Assembly: GCA_009377505.1 (NCBI GenBank)
Contig: WHTX01000017.1
Coordinates: 1-33,375 of the forward strand
Direction of reading: 5' to 3'
Origin: Acidimicrobiia bacterium
GTDB lineage: Bacteria > Actinomycetota > Acidimicrobiia > Acidimicrobiales > CAIXPF01
DNA length: 33,375 nucleotides
In this document: positions 6,769 through 15,392 of the stretch, one piece after another
Numbering within the stretch: position 1 is the first letter of the stretch
How the letters are laid out: each line of letters opens with the position of its first letter
Notes under the pieces: model-generated
Databases searched by the model: none
What the model saw: only the letters and a program-made list of their open reading frames with translations
What the model was told of the DNA's origin: nothing
Program-made: the position numbers and the translations under genes

Positions 6769-7977
6769 TCACGCCCAGGGCGCGGCTCCCGGGTCGCGCA
6801 GGAGACGGCGGGCGACGACCATGCGGTGCACCTCGTCGGGGCCGTCGTAGAGCCGGGCGTAGCGGGCTTCGCGGTACATGCGGTCGAGGGGCGTGTCGCT
6901 CGTGACCCCGAGGGCCCCGTGCACCTGGATGGCCCGGTCGACGACGTTGTGCAGCATCGTGGCGCCCCAGAACTTGATGAGGCTGATCTCCACCCGGGCC
7001 TCGTCGCCGCGGTCCATGGCCATGGCGGCGTCGAGGGTCATGAGCCTGGCCGCCTGGATCTCGGCCGCGGACTCGGCCACGTAGCGCTGGATCTCGCCCT
7101 TGTCGGCCAGGAACGAGCCGTGCGCCCAGCGGGTGTTGGCCCGCTCGACCATGAGCTCGAAGGCCCGCTGGGCCTGGCCGAGCCAGCGCATGCAATGGAA
7201 GATCCGCCCCGGCCCGAGCCGTTTCTGGGCGATCGTGAAGCCCTCGCCCCGTGCCCCCAACAGGTTGGACTTCGGCACCCGCACGTTGTCGTAGACGACC
7301 TCGCAGTGCTGGCCACCGGTGTGGCCCATGGTCGGCACGGCTCGCACGATCTGGTAGCCGGGGGTGTCGGTGGGCACGATGATCGAGGAGAACTTGCGGT
7401 GGCCGTCGGCCTCGGGCTCGGTGATGGCGAAGCAGGTGGTGAAGGCGGCCCGGCTGGCGCCCGAGGTGAACCACTTGTGCCCGTTGATGACCCACTCGTC
7501 GCCGTCGAGGGTGGCCGTCGTGCGCATCTGGGTCGGGTCCGAGCCCGCCACCTCGGGCTCGGTGAGCCCGACGGAAGGATAGATGTCGCCGTTGACCAGC
7601 GGCATCAGGTAGCGCTCACGCTGGGTGGGATTGGCGTACAGGTAGAGCATGATCGAGTCCTGCATGCTCACCGACCCGACCGCCCACTGGGCGTACTCCG
7701 AGCGGCCGATGATCTCGTTGAGGAACACGAAGGACATGAAGGGCAACCCGCCGCCGCCGATGTCGGCCGGGTGGCCGAGCGCCCACAGCCCGCGTCGCTT
7801 GGCCTCGGCCTTGAGGTCGCCCATGAGGGATTGCGCCTCGGCGTAGGCGGGGGCGTCCATCGGGCCGTCGAGGCCGTGGTGGAGCGCCGGTTCGGCCTTG
7901 AAGACCTCGTTGTCCACGAAGTCCTTCATCCGCGCCCGCAGCTCGCGGATCTCCTCGGTCAGACCGTACGAGCCCAT
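6769..7977 (-). CDS. Acyl-CoA dehydrogenase, ACAD10/11-like
   Basis: 402 residues. Family landmarks are PSVGLTEPEVAGSDPTQMRTTA and WVINGHKWFTSGA (FAD and substrate side), KRLGPGRIFHCMRWLGQAQRAFELM, and IQVHGALGVTSDTPLDRMYREARYARLYDGPDEVHR at the C-terminus. The last segments, especially GPDEVH, are characteristic of the ACAD10/ACAD11 branch and not of short- or medium-chain enzymes. In the place of the YEGT catalytic Glu the sequence has Asp (YDGP). ACAD10/11 relatives act on hydroxylated or branched acyl-CoAs with a kinase partner; no kinase gene is adjacent here. The ATG at 7977 is preferred to the track's 8133 because a G-rich Shine-Dalgarno (GAGGGGGAAC) precedes it and the family N-terminus begins there. 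Confidence 0.92.
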   Translation of the reverse strand: MGSYGLTEEIRELRARMKDFVDNEVFKAEPALHHGLDGPMDAPAYAEAQSLMGDLKAEAKRRGLWALGHPADIGGGGLPFMSFVFLNEIIGRSEYAQWAVGSVSMQDSIMLYLYANPTQRERYLMPLVNGDIYPSVGLTEPEVAGSDPTQMRTTATLDGDEWVINGHKWFTSGASRAAFTTCFAITEPEADGHRKFSSIIVPTDTPGYQIVRAVPTMGHTGGQHCEVVYDNVRVPKSNLLGARGEGFTIAQKRLGPGRIFHCMRWLGQAQRAFELMVERANTRWAHGSFLADKGEIQRYVAESAAEIQAARLMTLDAAMAMDRGDEARVEISLIKFWGATMLHNVVDRAIQVHGALGVTSDTPLDRMYREARYARLYDGPDEVHRMVVARRLLRDPGAAPWA

Positions 7978-8008
7978 GGCGTTCCCCCTCGGCAGCCCAG
8001 AAGCCGCG

Positions 8009-8014
8009 ACGCTA
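8009..8014 (-). promoter_or_regulatory. Candidate -10 box (TAGCGT) of the ACAD10/11-like gene
   Basis: TAGCGT on the minus strand, 31 nt before the ATG, followed by a GAGGGGGAAC Shine-Dalgarno. Confidence 0.35.
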
Positions 8015-8061
8015 CCCGCAAGGCCTCTGGGGGGCGGGGCCGATCGGCCAGACTGGCGCCC

Positions 8062-8556
8062 GTGGGAGGCCCGAACGAGCCTGGCGGTGGTGGGGCGCGC
8101 CAGGAGTGGCGCGTCTCGGACGACTTCGAGCACCGGTTGGGGTGCGGGCTCATCGCCGCCGTGGGGGTGCCGGCCTGGTTCGGCCTCATGGCGCTCGCGC
8201 TCGGGCGGGAGGCCTCCGGCTTGGCCGTGGTCGTCGCCTTCGTGCTCTTCGCCGTCGCCGCCACGGTCGGCCTGCCCGCTCTGCGCCGGCTCCGCCGCAT
8301 GCCGACGTGCGTCGTGCTCGAGGACGGGTGGTTGCAGCTCAGCGGGCGAGGCCCCTCGCTGGCGCTACCCGTCTCGGCGATCCAGTCCGTCGAGGTAGGA
8401 GCGAACGCCGGCCTCGAGTCGGTGCGGCTCTACACGGAGCAGGGGCGCACGGTGCGCCTGCCCGGCGACCTCGAGGACCTCGATGGCCTCATCGCCGCGC
8501 TCCGGGCCGCCAACCCGTCGCTGGCGCTCACCGACCATCGGGGCGGGCTGGCGTGA
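8062..8556 (+). CDS. Membrane protein with two TM helices and a PH-like C-terminal domain
   Basis: 164 residues from a GTG start. After a short polar N-terminus come two hydrophobic segments (about 28-47, CGLIAAVGVPAWFGLMALAL; about 52-70, GLAVVVAFVLFAVAATVGL). A basic turn (ALRRLRRM) then leads into a strand-rich domain: CVVLEDGWLQLSG, LALPVSAIQSVEV, VRLYTEQGRTVRLPGDLEDLDGLIAAL. This layout resembles bacterial PH-like membrane proteins, but I cannot assign a named family or role. It is divergent from the acyl-CoA dehydrogenase gene and 22 bp upstream of the thiamine pyrophosphokinase gene, so the two are probably cotranscribed. The track's much longer ORF from 6730 is antisense to the dehydrogenase and was cut back to this start. 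Confidence 0.65.
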   Translation: MGGPNEPGGGGARQEWRVSDDFEHRLGCGLIAAVGVPAWFGLMALALGREASGLAVVVAFVLFAVAATVGLPALRRLRRMPTCVVLEDGWLQLSGRGPSLALPVSAIQSVEVGANAGLESVRLYTEQGRTVRLPGDLEDLDGLIAALRAANPSLALTDHRGGLA

Positions 8557-8578
8557 GCGCGAACGCGGCTGGCGGCGC

Positions 8579-9232
8579 ATGAGCGTTGCCCGTGTGCTCG
8601 TCTTCGCCGGTGGGGACCCCAACCCCCCCGAGGCGCTGGCCGGCCTGCCCCCGGGCACGCTGGTGGTGGCGGCGGACTCGGGCGCGGCGCACGCGCTGGC
8701 CGCGGGCCGCCGGGTCGACGTGCTCGTGGGCGACCTCGACTCCCTCGACGAGGCCACGCTGGCCGAGGTCGTGGCCGCGGGGGCCGAGGTCCGCCGCCAC
8801 CCTGCGGCCAAGGACGCCACCGACCTGGCTCTCGCCCTCGACGTCGCCCTCGAGCTCGGTGCCGAGGCGGTGACGATGGTGGGCGGGCACGGCGGCCGGC
8901 TCGACCACCTGCTGGCCAACGTGGCCCTGCTCGCCGCCGACGCTTACGCCGGGGTGGAGGTGGACGCACGCCTGGGCCCGGCCCGGCTCAGCGTGGTCCG
9001 CGGCCGCCGCTCGCTCGTCGGCCGACCGGGTGAGCTGCTCAGCCTGCTGCCCGTCGGCGGGCCGGCCGGTGGCGTGACGACCGAGGGGCTGTTGTTCCCG
9101 CTCCGCGACGCCACCCTGCGCCCCGGGACGACTTGGGGGGTCAGCAACCAGTTCACTGACGAGCCCGCGGCGGTGCAGGTCGCCGAGGGCGTGCTCGTCG
9201 CTGTCGCCCCCGGCGAGCGGGGCTCGTTGTAG
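8579..9232 (+). CDS. Thiamine pyrophosphokinase
   Basis: 217 residues. The catalytic domain shows GGDP at the N-terminus, VVAADSGAAHALAAG, DVLVGDLDSLDEATL, KDATDLALALDVAL and GGHGGRLDHLLANVALL in the order and spacing of thiamine diphosphokinases. The C-terminal thiamine-binding beta domain has LSLLPVGG, TTEGLLFPL and GVSNQF. The enzyme transfers pyrophosphate from ATP to thiamine to make ThDP. The ATG at 8579 was chosen because the conserved VLVFAGGD strand follows at once; the track's start at 8483 lies within the upstream gene. A hairpin 14 bp after the stop probably ends the transcript. Confidence 0.93.
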   Translation: MSVARVLVFAGGDPNPPEALAGLPPGTLVVAADSGAAHALAAGRRVDVLVGDLDSLDEATLAEVVAAGAEVRRHPAAKDATDLALALDVALELGAEAVTMVGGHGGRLDHLLANVALLAADAYAGVEVDARLGPARLSVVRGRRSLVGRPGELLSLLPVGGPAGGVTTEGLLFPLRDATLRPGTTWGVSNQFTDEPAAVQVAEGVLVAVAPGERGSL

Positions 9233-9246
9233 GAGCGGACCGAGGT

Positions 9247-9265
9247 CGTCGCCTTGGCGGCGACG
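9247..9265 (+). terminator. Hairpin after the thiamine pyrophosphokinase gene
   Basis: CGTCGCC-TTGGC-GGCGACG: perfect 7-bp stem with a 5-nt loop, 14 bp after the stop codon. There is no T tract. Confidence 0.4.
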
Positions 9266-9298
9266 TCGGGAGGACCAACTACATCGCCCGAGCCAGCG

Positions 9299-9725
9299 AG
9301 TGGTCCTGCCTGGAACTACAGCGGTGCAAGTTGAGTGGTGTCTTTTGCCTCGACGGCCGGCCGCCTCGCACAGGACCCCGGGACCTCGCGCTGTCCCTGG
9401 GCGTTGCTCCGGTGACGAAATGCCTGGCGGGCGCCCGGGCAGGCGGTGCCCCCGGGCCGGGCTCGCCGGGGGCAGGTCCCGCCCGAGCCGCCTACGCCGC
9501 CTCTGGCGGGGGGCGGGGGCGGCCGAGGAGGCGGTGGCCTGTGTTCTCCGCTGCCACCTGCGACGCGGGCTGACACGGGCCAGCCCGGAGCGCGCTGGAC
9601 CGCGGCGTGCGCTGGGACCGGCCCGTCCCAGGCCGCGCCCCCGCCAGGCACGCCGTCCCCGCAGCGGGCGTTTCATCACCGGAACAATGCCCAAGACCGG
9701 GAACCCGAGCACCCGGCCCACTTCG
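9299..9725. repeat. Dispersed repeat, copy A, interrupted by a 284-bp insert
   Basis: The stretch GGAACTACAGCGGTGCAAGT, then TGCCTCGACGGCC, GCCGCCTCGCAC and ACCTCGCGCTGTCC (9299-9409), and after the insert GACC..ACCCGAGCACCC (about 9688-9725), recur in the same order in inverted orientation at 25921-26068. The outer parts match closely by eye with small gaps. No ORF in it has coding character. The 602-bp gene-free stretch 9233-9834 consists of this repeat, the terminator hairpin before it, and about 110 bp (9726-9834) in which I see nothing. Confidence 0.75.
9404..9687. mobile_element. MITE-like insert with inverted terminal repeats, nested in repeat copy A
   Basis: The left end TTGCTCCGGTGACGAAATGCC and the right end, read on the other strand, TTGTTCCGGTGATGAAACGCC match at 18 of 21 positions, with all differences being transitions. 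Just inside the ends, GCCTGGCGGG also recurs in inverted form. The 284-bp body is extremely GC-rich, self-complementary in places and without a plausible gene, so the element would be non-autonomous. Copy B of the surrounding repeat (25921-26068) lacks this segment at the corresponding point. Confidence 0.55.
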
Positions 9726-9834
9726 GCGGGCGCTCCACCGCCACCGCGACACCACATCGACGCTCACGTCAAGGCGCTCGCCCAGGCCGAGTGCCCCCAC
9801 CCAGATCACACCGCCGCAATTCCAGCCGGGACCA

Positions 9835-10101
9835 CTAGTCGAGCTGGCGGGCCCAGGTCCGGTCGCCGTCCTCGAAGACACAGGCCCACGCCGGCGGGAA
9901 CCATCGCCAGCTCACGGACACGAAGCTCATCTTGTCGTCCGGGAACTGCGTCTGGCACTCGACCGGGCGGTCCTCGCGGAGCGGCGGGAGGAATGCCACG
10001 GCTGCGGCGGCGACGTACAGGCCTGCGGGGATCGACAGGAGTCCTACCGTCACGGCGACGGCGCGGCGAGCGCGCCCACCGTCCTCGAGCCTCGCCGTCA
10101 C
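9835..10101 (-). CDS. Small single-pass membrane protein, unknown function
   Basis: 88 residues from a GTG start. A basic N-terminus (MTARLEDGGRARR) is followed by one hydrophobic helix (about 14-38, AVAVTVGLLSIPAGLYVAAAAVAFL). The C-terminal about 50 residues would be outside and contain two Cys (VECQTQ, WACVFED), five aromatic residues and the ending DRTWARQLD. No family recognised. A -10 box 6 nt upstream of the GTG supports that it is expressed, and it has the positive-inside topology expected of a real membrane protein. It is divergent from the SRPBCC gene, with a perfect 14-bp inverted repeat in the shared intergenic region. Confidence 0.6.
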   Translation of the reverse strand: MTARLEDGGRARRAVAVTVGLLSIPAGLYVAAAAVAFLPPLREDRPVECQTQFPDDKMSFVSVSWRWFPPAWACVFEDGDRTWARQLD

Positions 10102-10107
10102 GGTCCG

Positions 10108-10113
10108 AGCCTA
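10108..10113 (-). promoter_or_regulatory. -10 box (TAGGCT) for the leaderless 88-residue membrane protein gene
   Basis: TAGGCT on the minus strand ends 6 nt before the GTG start at 10101. Confidence 0.45.
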
Positions 10114-10153
10114 CGAGCGGCGCACGAATGGCCTGCCCGATCACCGTCAACGG

Positions 10154-10226
10154 ATGTTGCCAACCTCGGGGGCCGAAGGCCCTCCACGCTCCAGCTGGAA
10201 CGCGAGGCGCCTGAGGTTGGCAACAT
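10154..10226. promoter_or_regulatory. Perfect 14-bp inverted repeat between divergent genes
   Basis: ATGTTGCCAACCTC at 10154-10167 and its exact complement GAGGTTGGCAACAT at 10213-10226, with a 45-nt spacer. It ends 6 nt before the GTG of the SRPBCC gene and starts 41 nt upstream of the divergent -10 box. A paired operator or a palindromic repeat are both possible. Confidence 0.5.
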
Positions 10227-10232
10227 GGTCAC

Positions 10233-10678
10233 GTGCACGTCCGCGCCCTGCTCGACGCCCCGGTCCCCGCCGAGGCCCTGTTCGCCTGGGTCGGCGACCT
10301 CGCTCGCTACCCCTCCTGGCTCGACATCGTGCGCTCGGCCGACCCGCTCCCCGTCGCCGGCACCGTGGACGACCTCCCCGCCTGGGACGTCGTGCTCCAG
10401 GCCCGGGTCGGGCCGTTCCGGCGCTCCAAGGCGCTCCGCATGGTGCGCTCGGGCGTCGAGGAGGACCGCTGGGCCCGCTTCGAGCGGCGCGAGGCCGACG
10501 GCCGCCACCACGCCCGCTGGTCCCTCGAAGCCCACCTCGAGCCCGAAGGGGACGGCACGCGCCTGGTCATGGACCTGCGCTACGACGGCGCGCTGTGGTC
10601 CCCGCCGCTCGAGTACCTACTCCACCACCAGATCGAGCGGGGCAAGCCCCGACTCGCCTCCCTCGCCGGGGGGCGCCC

Positions 10679-10682
<4 letters not shown>
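10233..10682 (+). CDS. SRPBCC (START/polyketide-cyclase-like) family protein
   Basis: 149 residues from a GTG start. The fold signature is visible from the N-terminus: HVRALLDAPVPAEALFAWVGDLARYPSWLDIV is the first strand, the two short helices and the conserved Tyr-Pro-x-Trp. The alternating strands follow (AWDVVLQARVGPF, ARFERREADGRHHARWSLEAHLEP, TRLVMDLRYDG), with a closing C-terminal helix (LLHHQIERGKPRLASL). Members bind hydrophobic ligands in a cavity and have diverse roles; none can be assigned here. Its stop overlaps the GTG of the debranching enzyme gene by 4 bp (GTGA), so the two are translationally coupled. Confidence 0.8.
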
Positions 10683-12775
<2,093 letters not shown>

Positions 12776-12777
12776 CC

Positions 12778-12812
12778 CGAGCCGGCCGTCTCGCAGCGGT
12801 CGGGGCGGCTCG
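12778..12812. terminator. Weak hairpin between convergent glgX and ABC-ATPase genes
   Basis: CGAGCCG at 12778-12784 and CGGCTCG at 12806-12812, with a 21-nt loop, in the 45-bp gap between convergent genes. It may act in both directions; there is no T tract. Confidence 0.25.
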
Positions 12813-12820
12813 TCGGTCGC

Positions 12821-13639
12821 TCAGGCGTGCTGCTGCGCCCGGCTCCACGCCTGCCAGCGCCCGCCCTGGCGGGCCACCTCGAGGTCGAGGCCGAAGCACC
12901 GCGACAGCGTCGTCGCGTCGAGCACCTCGTCGATCGGCCCTCGGGCCACCGCTCGGCCCTCGCGCAGCAGCAGGGCGTGGGTGAAGCGGCTGGGGATCTC
13001 CTCGAGGTGGTGGGTGACGAGCACGACCGGGGGCGCGGCCGGGTCCCGCGAGAGCGCGTCGAGGGTGGCGACGAGCTCTTCGCGCCCACCGAGGTCGAGC
13101 CCCGCCGCCGGCTCGTCGAGCAGCAACAGGCCGGGGCCGGCCATGAGCGTGCGGGCGAGCAGGACCCGTTGGCGCTCCCCCGAGGAGAGCGTGCCGAAGG
13201 GGTGATCGGCGAGGGCCTCGCAGCCGACCCGGGCGAGCTGGTCCCGAGCGCGGCGACGGTCGTCGTCCCCGTACGTGTGCCACCAGGGCTCGAGGGCGGC
13301 GTGCAGGGCGCACACCACCACGTCCAGGGCGGTGATGGTGGGCCGGAGCTGGTCGGCGAGGGCTGCGGAGGTGAGCCCGATGCGCTCGCGGTGGCGGCGC
13401 ACGTCGACTCGGCCGAGGCGCTCGCCGAGCACCTCCACCTCGCCCTCGGTGGGGTGCAGGTACAGCGAGGCGATGCGGAGCAGCGTGGTCTTGCCCGAGC
13501 CGTTCGGGCCGAGCAGCGCCCAGCTCTGGCCGGGGTGGACCTCCCAGTCGATCCCGTCGAGGATGGCTCGGCCGTCCCGGACCAGGCGCACCCCGCTGGC
13601 GCGCAACGCCGGCGCCCCGAGCGGCCCGGGCGGCGTCAC
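12821..13639 (-). CDS. ABC transporter-type ATP-binding protein (YlmA/ModF-like)
   Basis: 272 residues. Walker A GPNGSGKTT (about 46-54), signature LSSGERQRVLLAR, Walker B LLLLDEPAAGLDL and switch His in VLVTHHLEEIPSRFTHALLL are all present. The region between Walker A and the signature (RIGLTSAALADQLRPTITALDVV) lacks a clear Q-loop Gln. This, and the HHLEEIP ending, resemble stand-alone ATPases of the YlmA/ModF kind more than metal or amino-acid importers. No permease or binding-protein gene is nearby, so the transport role is open. The GTG at 13639 overlaps the stop of the ThDP enzyme gene (GTGA), indicating translational coupling; the track fused this frame with antisense sequence up to 14911. 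Confidence 0.88.
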   Translation of the reverse strand: MTPPGPLGAPALRASGVRLVRDGRAILDGIDWEVHPGQSWALLGPNGSGKTTLLRIASLYLHPTEGEVEVLGERLGRVDVRRHRERIGLTSAALADQLRPTITALDVVVCALHAALEPWWHTYGDDDRRRARDQLARVGCEALADHPFGTLSSGERQRVLLARTLMAGPGLLLLDEPAAGLDLGGREELVATLDALSRDPAAPPVVLVTHHLEEIPSRFTHALLLREGRAVARGPIDEVLDATTLSRCFGLDLEVARQGGRWQAWSRAQQHA

Positions 13640-15291
13640 GGCGCAGCGACAGGGATCTCGAGCAGGTGGGGCCGCCCGGACTCGAAAGCCGCCCGGGCCG
13701 CCTCGCCGATGTCGCTGGCCCGCTCGACGAGCGTGCCGTCCACCCCGAGGGACCGGGCGAGCCCCACGTAGTCGACGGCGGGTGAGTCGAGGTCCATGGC
13801 CACGAAGTTGCCCTTGGCCACGGAGCGCCCGTCCATGCCCCGCAGGTTGTTCTTGAGGATCAGGTACTGGCGGTTGTTGAAGACGGCGAAGACGACGGGC
13901 AGGTTGCGGTGGGCCGCCGTCCAGAGGGCCTGGCAGGAGTACATGGCGGCGCCGTCCCCGACGGCGGCGAGGGTCTGCTCGCCCCCGAGGCCGAGGGACA
14001 CCCCGAGCGCGAAGGGCATGCCCCAGCCGAGCCCGCCGCCCTTGCAGAAGAAGTAGCGGTCCGGGCTCGAGCCGTGGTGGAAGCGGCGCACGTAGAAGCC
14101 GGTGGTGATGGCCTCGTCGACGACCGGGGCCCGGGCCGGCGAGGCCCGCAGGAGGGCGTGGGCGGCGGCCATGGGGTCGGTGGGCGAGGCGTCGTAGCGG
14201 CTCTCGGCGAGGCGCTCCGCCTGGGCCATGGCGGCCTCCCGGGCCCGGCCGCGCTCCTCGATGGCCCGGCCCACGGCATCGCGGTCGGTGCGCGCCGCCA
14301 CGAGGGGCACCAGCGCCCCGAGCGTGGCCTTGGGGTCCCCCAACAGGGCCAGGCGGGGCGCCCCGTATCGGCCGAGGGCGGTGGGGTCGGGGGTGAGCTG
14401 CAGCAACTCGACGTGGGCGGGCACGGGGGGACCGGGCTGGTAGGGGTAGACGACGAAGCCGTGGCTGCCGATGAGGAAGACCCGGTCGTAGCCGGCGAGG
14501 GCCTTGGCGATGGCCGGCGCCGCCGGCGCGAACGTGTCGGCGTAGAGCGGGTGGGCCTGGGGGAAGACGCCCGTGGCGTGGAGGGACTGGCCGTGCACGG
14601 GCGCGCCGAGCGCCTCGGCGAGCGCGACCGCCTCGCCCACGGCGCCGCTCGCCGACACCTCGTCTCCGATGACCAGCCCGAGCTTGCCGATGGGCGTGCT
14701 GGCCAACAGCTCGGCGAGCTCCTCGAGCCGCCCGGCCACCACCCGCCGCTCCACCACCGTGGCAGGAGGCGCCGGCGACGATGCGCGCTGGTCGAGCAGG
14801 TCCATGGGCAGGGAGAAGAACACCGGGCCGGTGGGGGGCGAGGCGGCGTCCTGGAAGGCGCGGCGTGTGATCGGGCCGATGTCGTCGACCGTGCGCACCT
14901 CGGTGGCCCACTTGGAGACGGCCGTGGCGATGCCGACCAGGTTGCCCGACAGCAGGGGGTCCTCCACGATGTGGCGGTAGTCCTGCTGGCCGGCTGTCAC
15001 CACGAGCGGGGTCCGGTTGGCCTGGGCGTTGGTCAGGTTGCCGATGGCGTTGCCGAGCCCGGCCGAGGTGTGCAGGTTGAGGAAGGCCGGCCGCCCCGTC
15101 ACCCGGGCGTAGCCCTCGGCCGCGGCCACCGCCGTGGCCTCCTGCAGGGCGAGCACGTAGTCGAAGTCCCCCGTGTCGGCGAGGGCGTCCATGAGGGGCA
15201 GCTCGGTGCTCCCCGGGTTCCCGAAGAGGTGCGTCACGCCCTCGCTGCGCAGCACGTCGAGCAGTACGTCCACCCCGGTCGGCTCAGCCAT
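13636..15291 (-). CDS. ThDP-dependent enzyme, benzoylformate decarboxylase-like
   Basis: 551 residues with the three-domain layout of the decarboxylase/acetolactate synthase superfamily. Domain 1: THLFGNPGSTELPLMDAL and LQEATAVAAAEGYAR, whose Glu activates the ThDP aminopyrimidine, then LNLHTSAGLGNAIGNL with the active-site His region typical of benzoylformate decarboxylase. Domain 3: GGGLGWGMPFALGVSLG and VGDGAAMYSCQALWTAAHRNLPVVFAVFNN, the GDG...NN magnesium-ThDP motif. The reaction is probably decarboxylation or carboligation of a 2-oxo acid; the substrate is uncertain. The gene has a TACTGT box 6 nt before its ATG and is coupled to the ABC ATPase gene. The thiamine pyrophosphokinase that makes its cofactor is encoded elsewhere in the window. 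Confidence 0.88.
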   Translation of the reverse strand: MAEPTGVDVLLDVLRSEGVTHLFGNPGSTELPLMDALADTGDFDYVLALQEATAVAAAEGYARVTGRPAFLNLHTSAGLGNAIGNLTNAQANRTPLVVTAGQQDYRHIVEDPLLSGNLVGIATAVSKWATEVRTVDDIGPITRRAFQDAASPPTGPVFFSLPMDLLDQRASSPAPPATVVERRVVAGRLEELAELLASTPIGKLGLVIGDEVSASGAVGEAVALAEALGAPVHGQSLHATGVFPQAHPLYADTFAPAAPAIAKALAGYDRVFLIGSHGFVVYPYQPGPPVPAHVELLQLTPDPTALGRYGAPRLALLGDPKATLGALVPLVAARTDRDAVGRAIEERGRAREAAMAQAERLAESRYDASPTDPMAAAHALLRASPARAPVVDEAITTGFYVRRFHHGSSPDRYFFCKGGGLGWGMPFALGVSLGLGGEQTLAAVGDGAAMYSCQALWTAAHRNLPVVFAVFNNRQYLILKNNLRGMDGRSVAKGNFVAMDLDSPAVDYVGLARSLGVDGTLVERASDIGEAARAAFESGRPHLLEIPVAAP

Positions 15292-15297
15292 GGCCGA

Positions 15298-15303
15298 ACA
15301 GTA
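15298..15303 (-). promoter_or_regulatory. -10 box (TACTGT) for the leaderless ThDP-enzyme mRNA
   Basis: TACTGT on the minus strand ends 6 nt before the ATG at 15291. Confidence 0.45.
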
Positions 15304-15360
15304 GTGCCCGGTCCGCCAGCGGGCCCTCTCCCCGAGGGCGGCACCTCCGAAGGCCCGTGG

Positions 15361-15366
15361 TACCGT
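15361..15366 (+). promoter_or_regulatory. -10 box (TACCGT) upstream of the M23 peptidase gene
   Basis: TACCGT ends 9 nt before a GTG (15376) that opens a six-codon ORF, and 26 nt before the ATG of the peptidase gene. No Shine-Dalgarno is visible before that ATG. Confidence 0.4.
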
Positions 15367-15392
15367 TGCGATCCCGTGACGACTCTCTGCTC

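Noticed and set aside
6730-8556. 608-residue plus-strand ORF fused to the PH-like membrane protein
   Set aside because: The first about 440 residues are antisense to the ACAD10/11-like gene; only the part from GTG 8062 has membrane-protein and domain character.
8528-9757. 409-residue minus-strand ORF
   Set aside because: Antisense to the thiamine pyrophosphokinase gene and running through repeat sequence; composition is not protein-like.
9300-10214. 304-residue plus-strand ORF across the repeat region
   Set aside because: It crosses the dispersed repeat, the insert with inverted ends and the antisense of the 88-residue gene. The product is Arg/Pro/Gly-rich with no recognisable fold.
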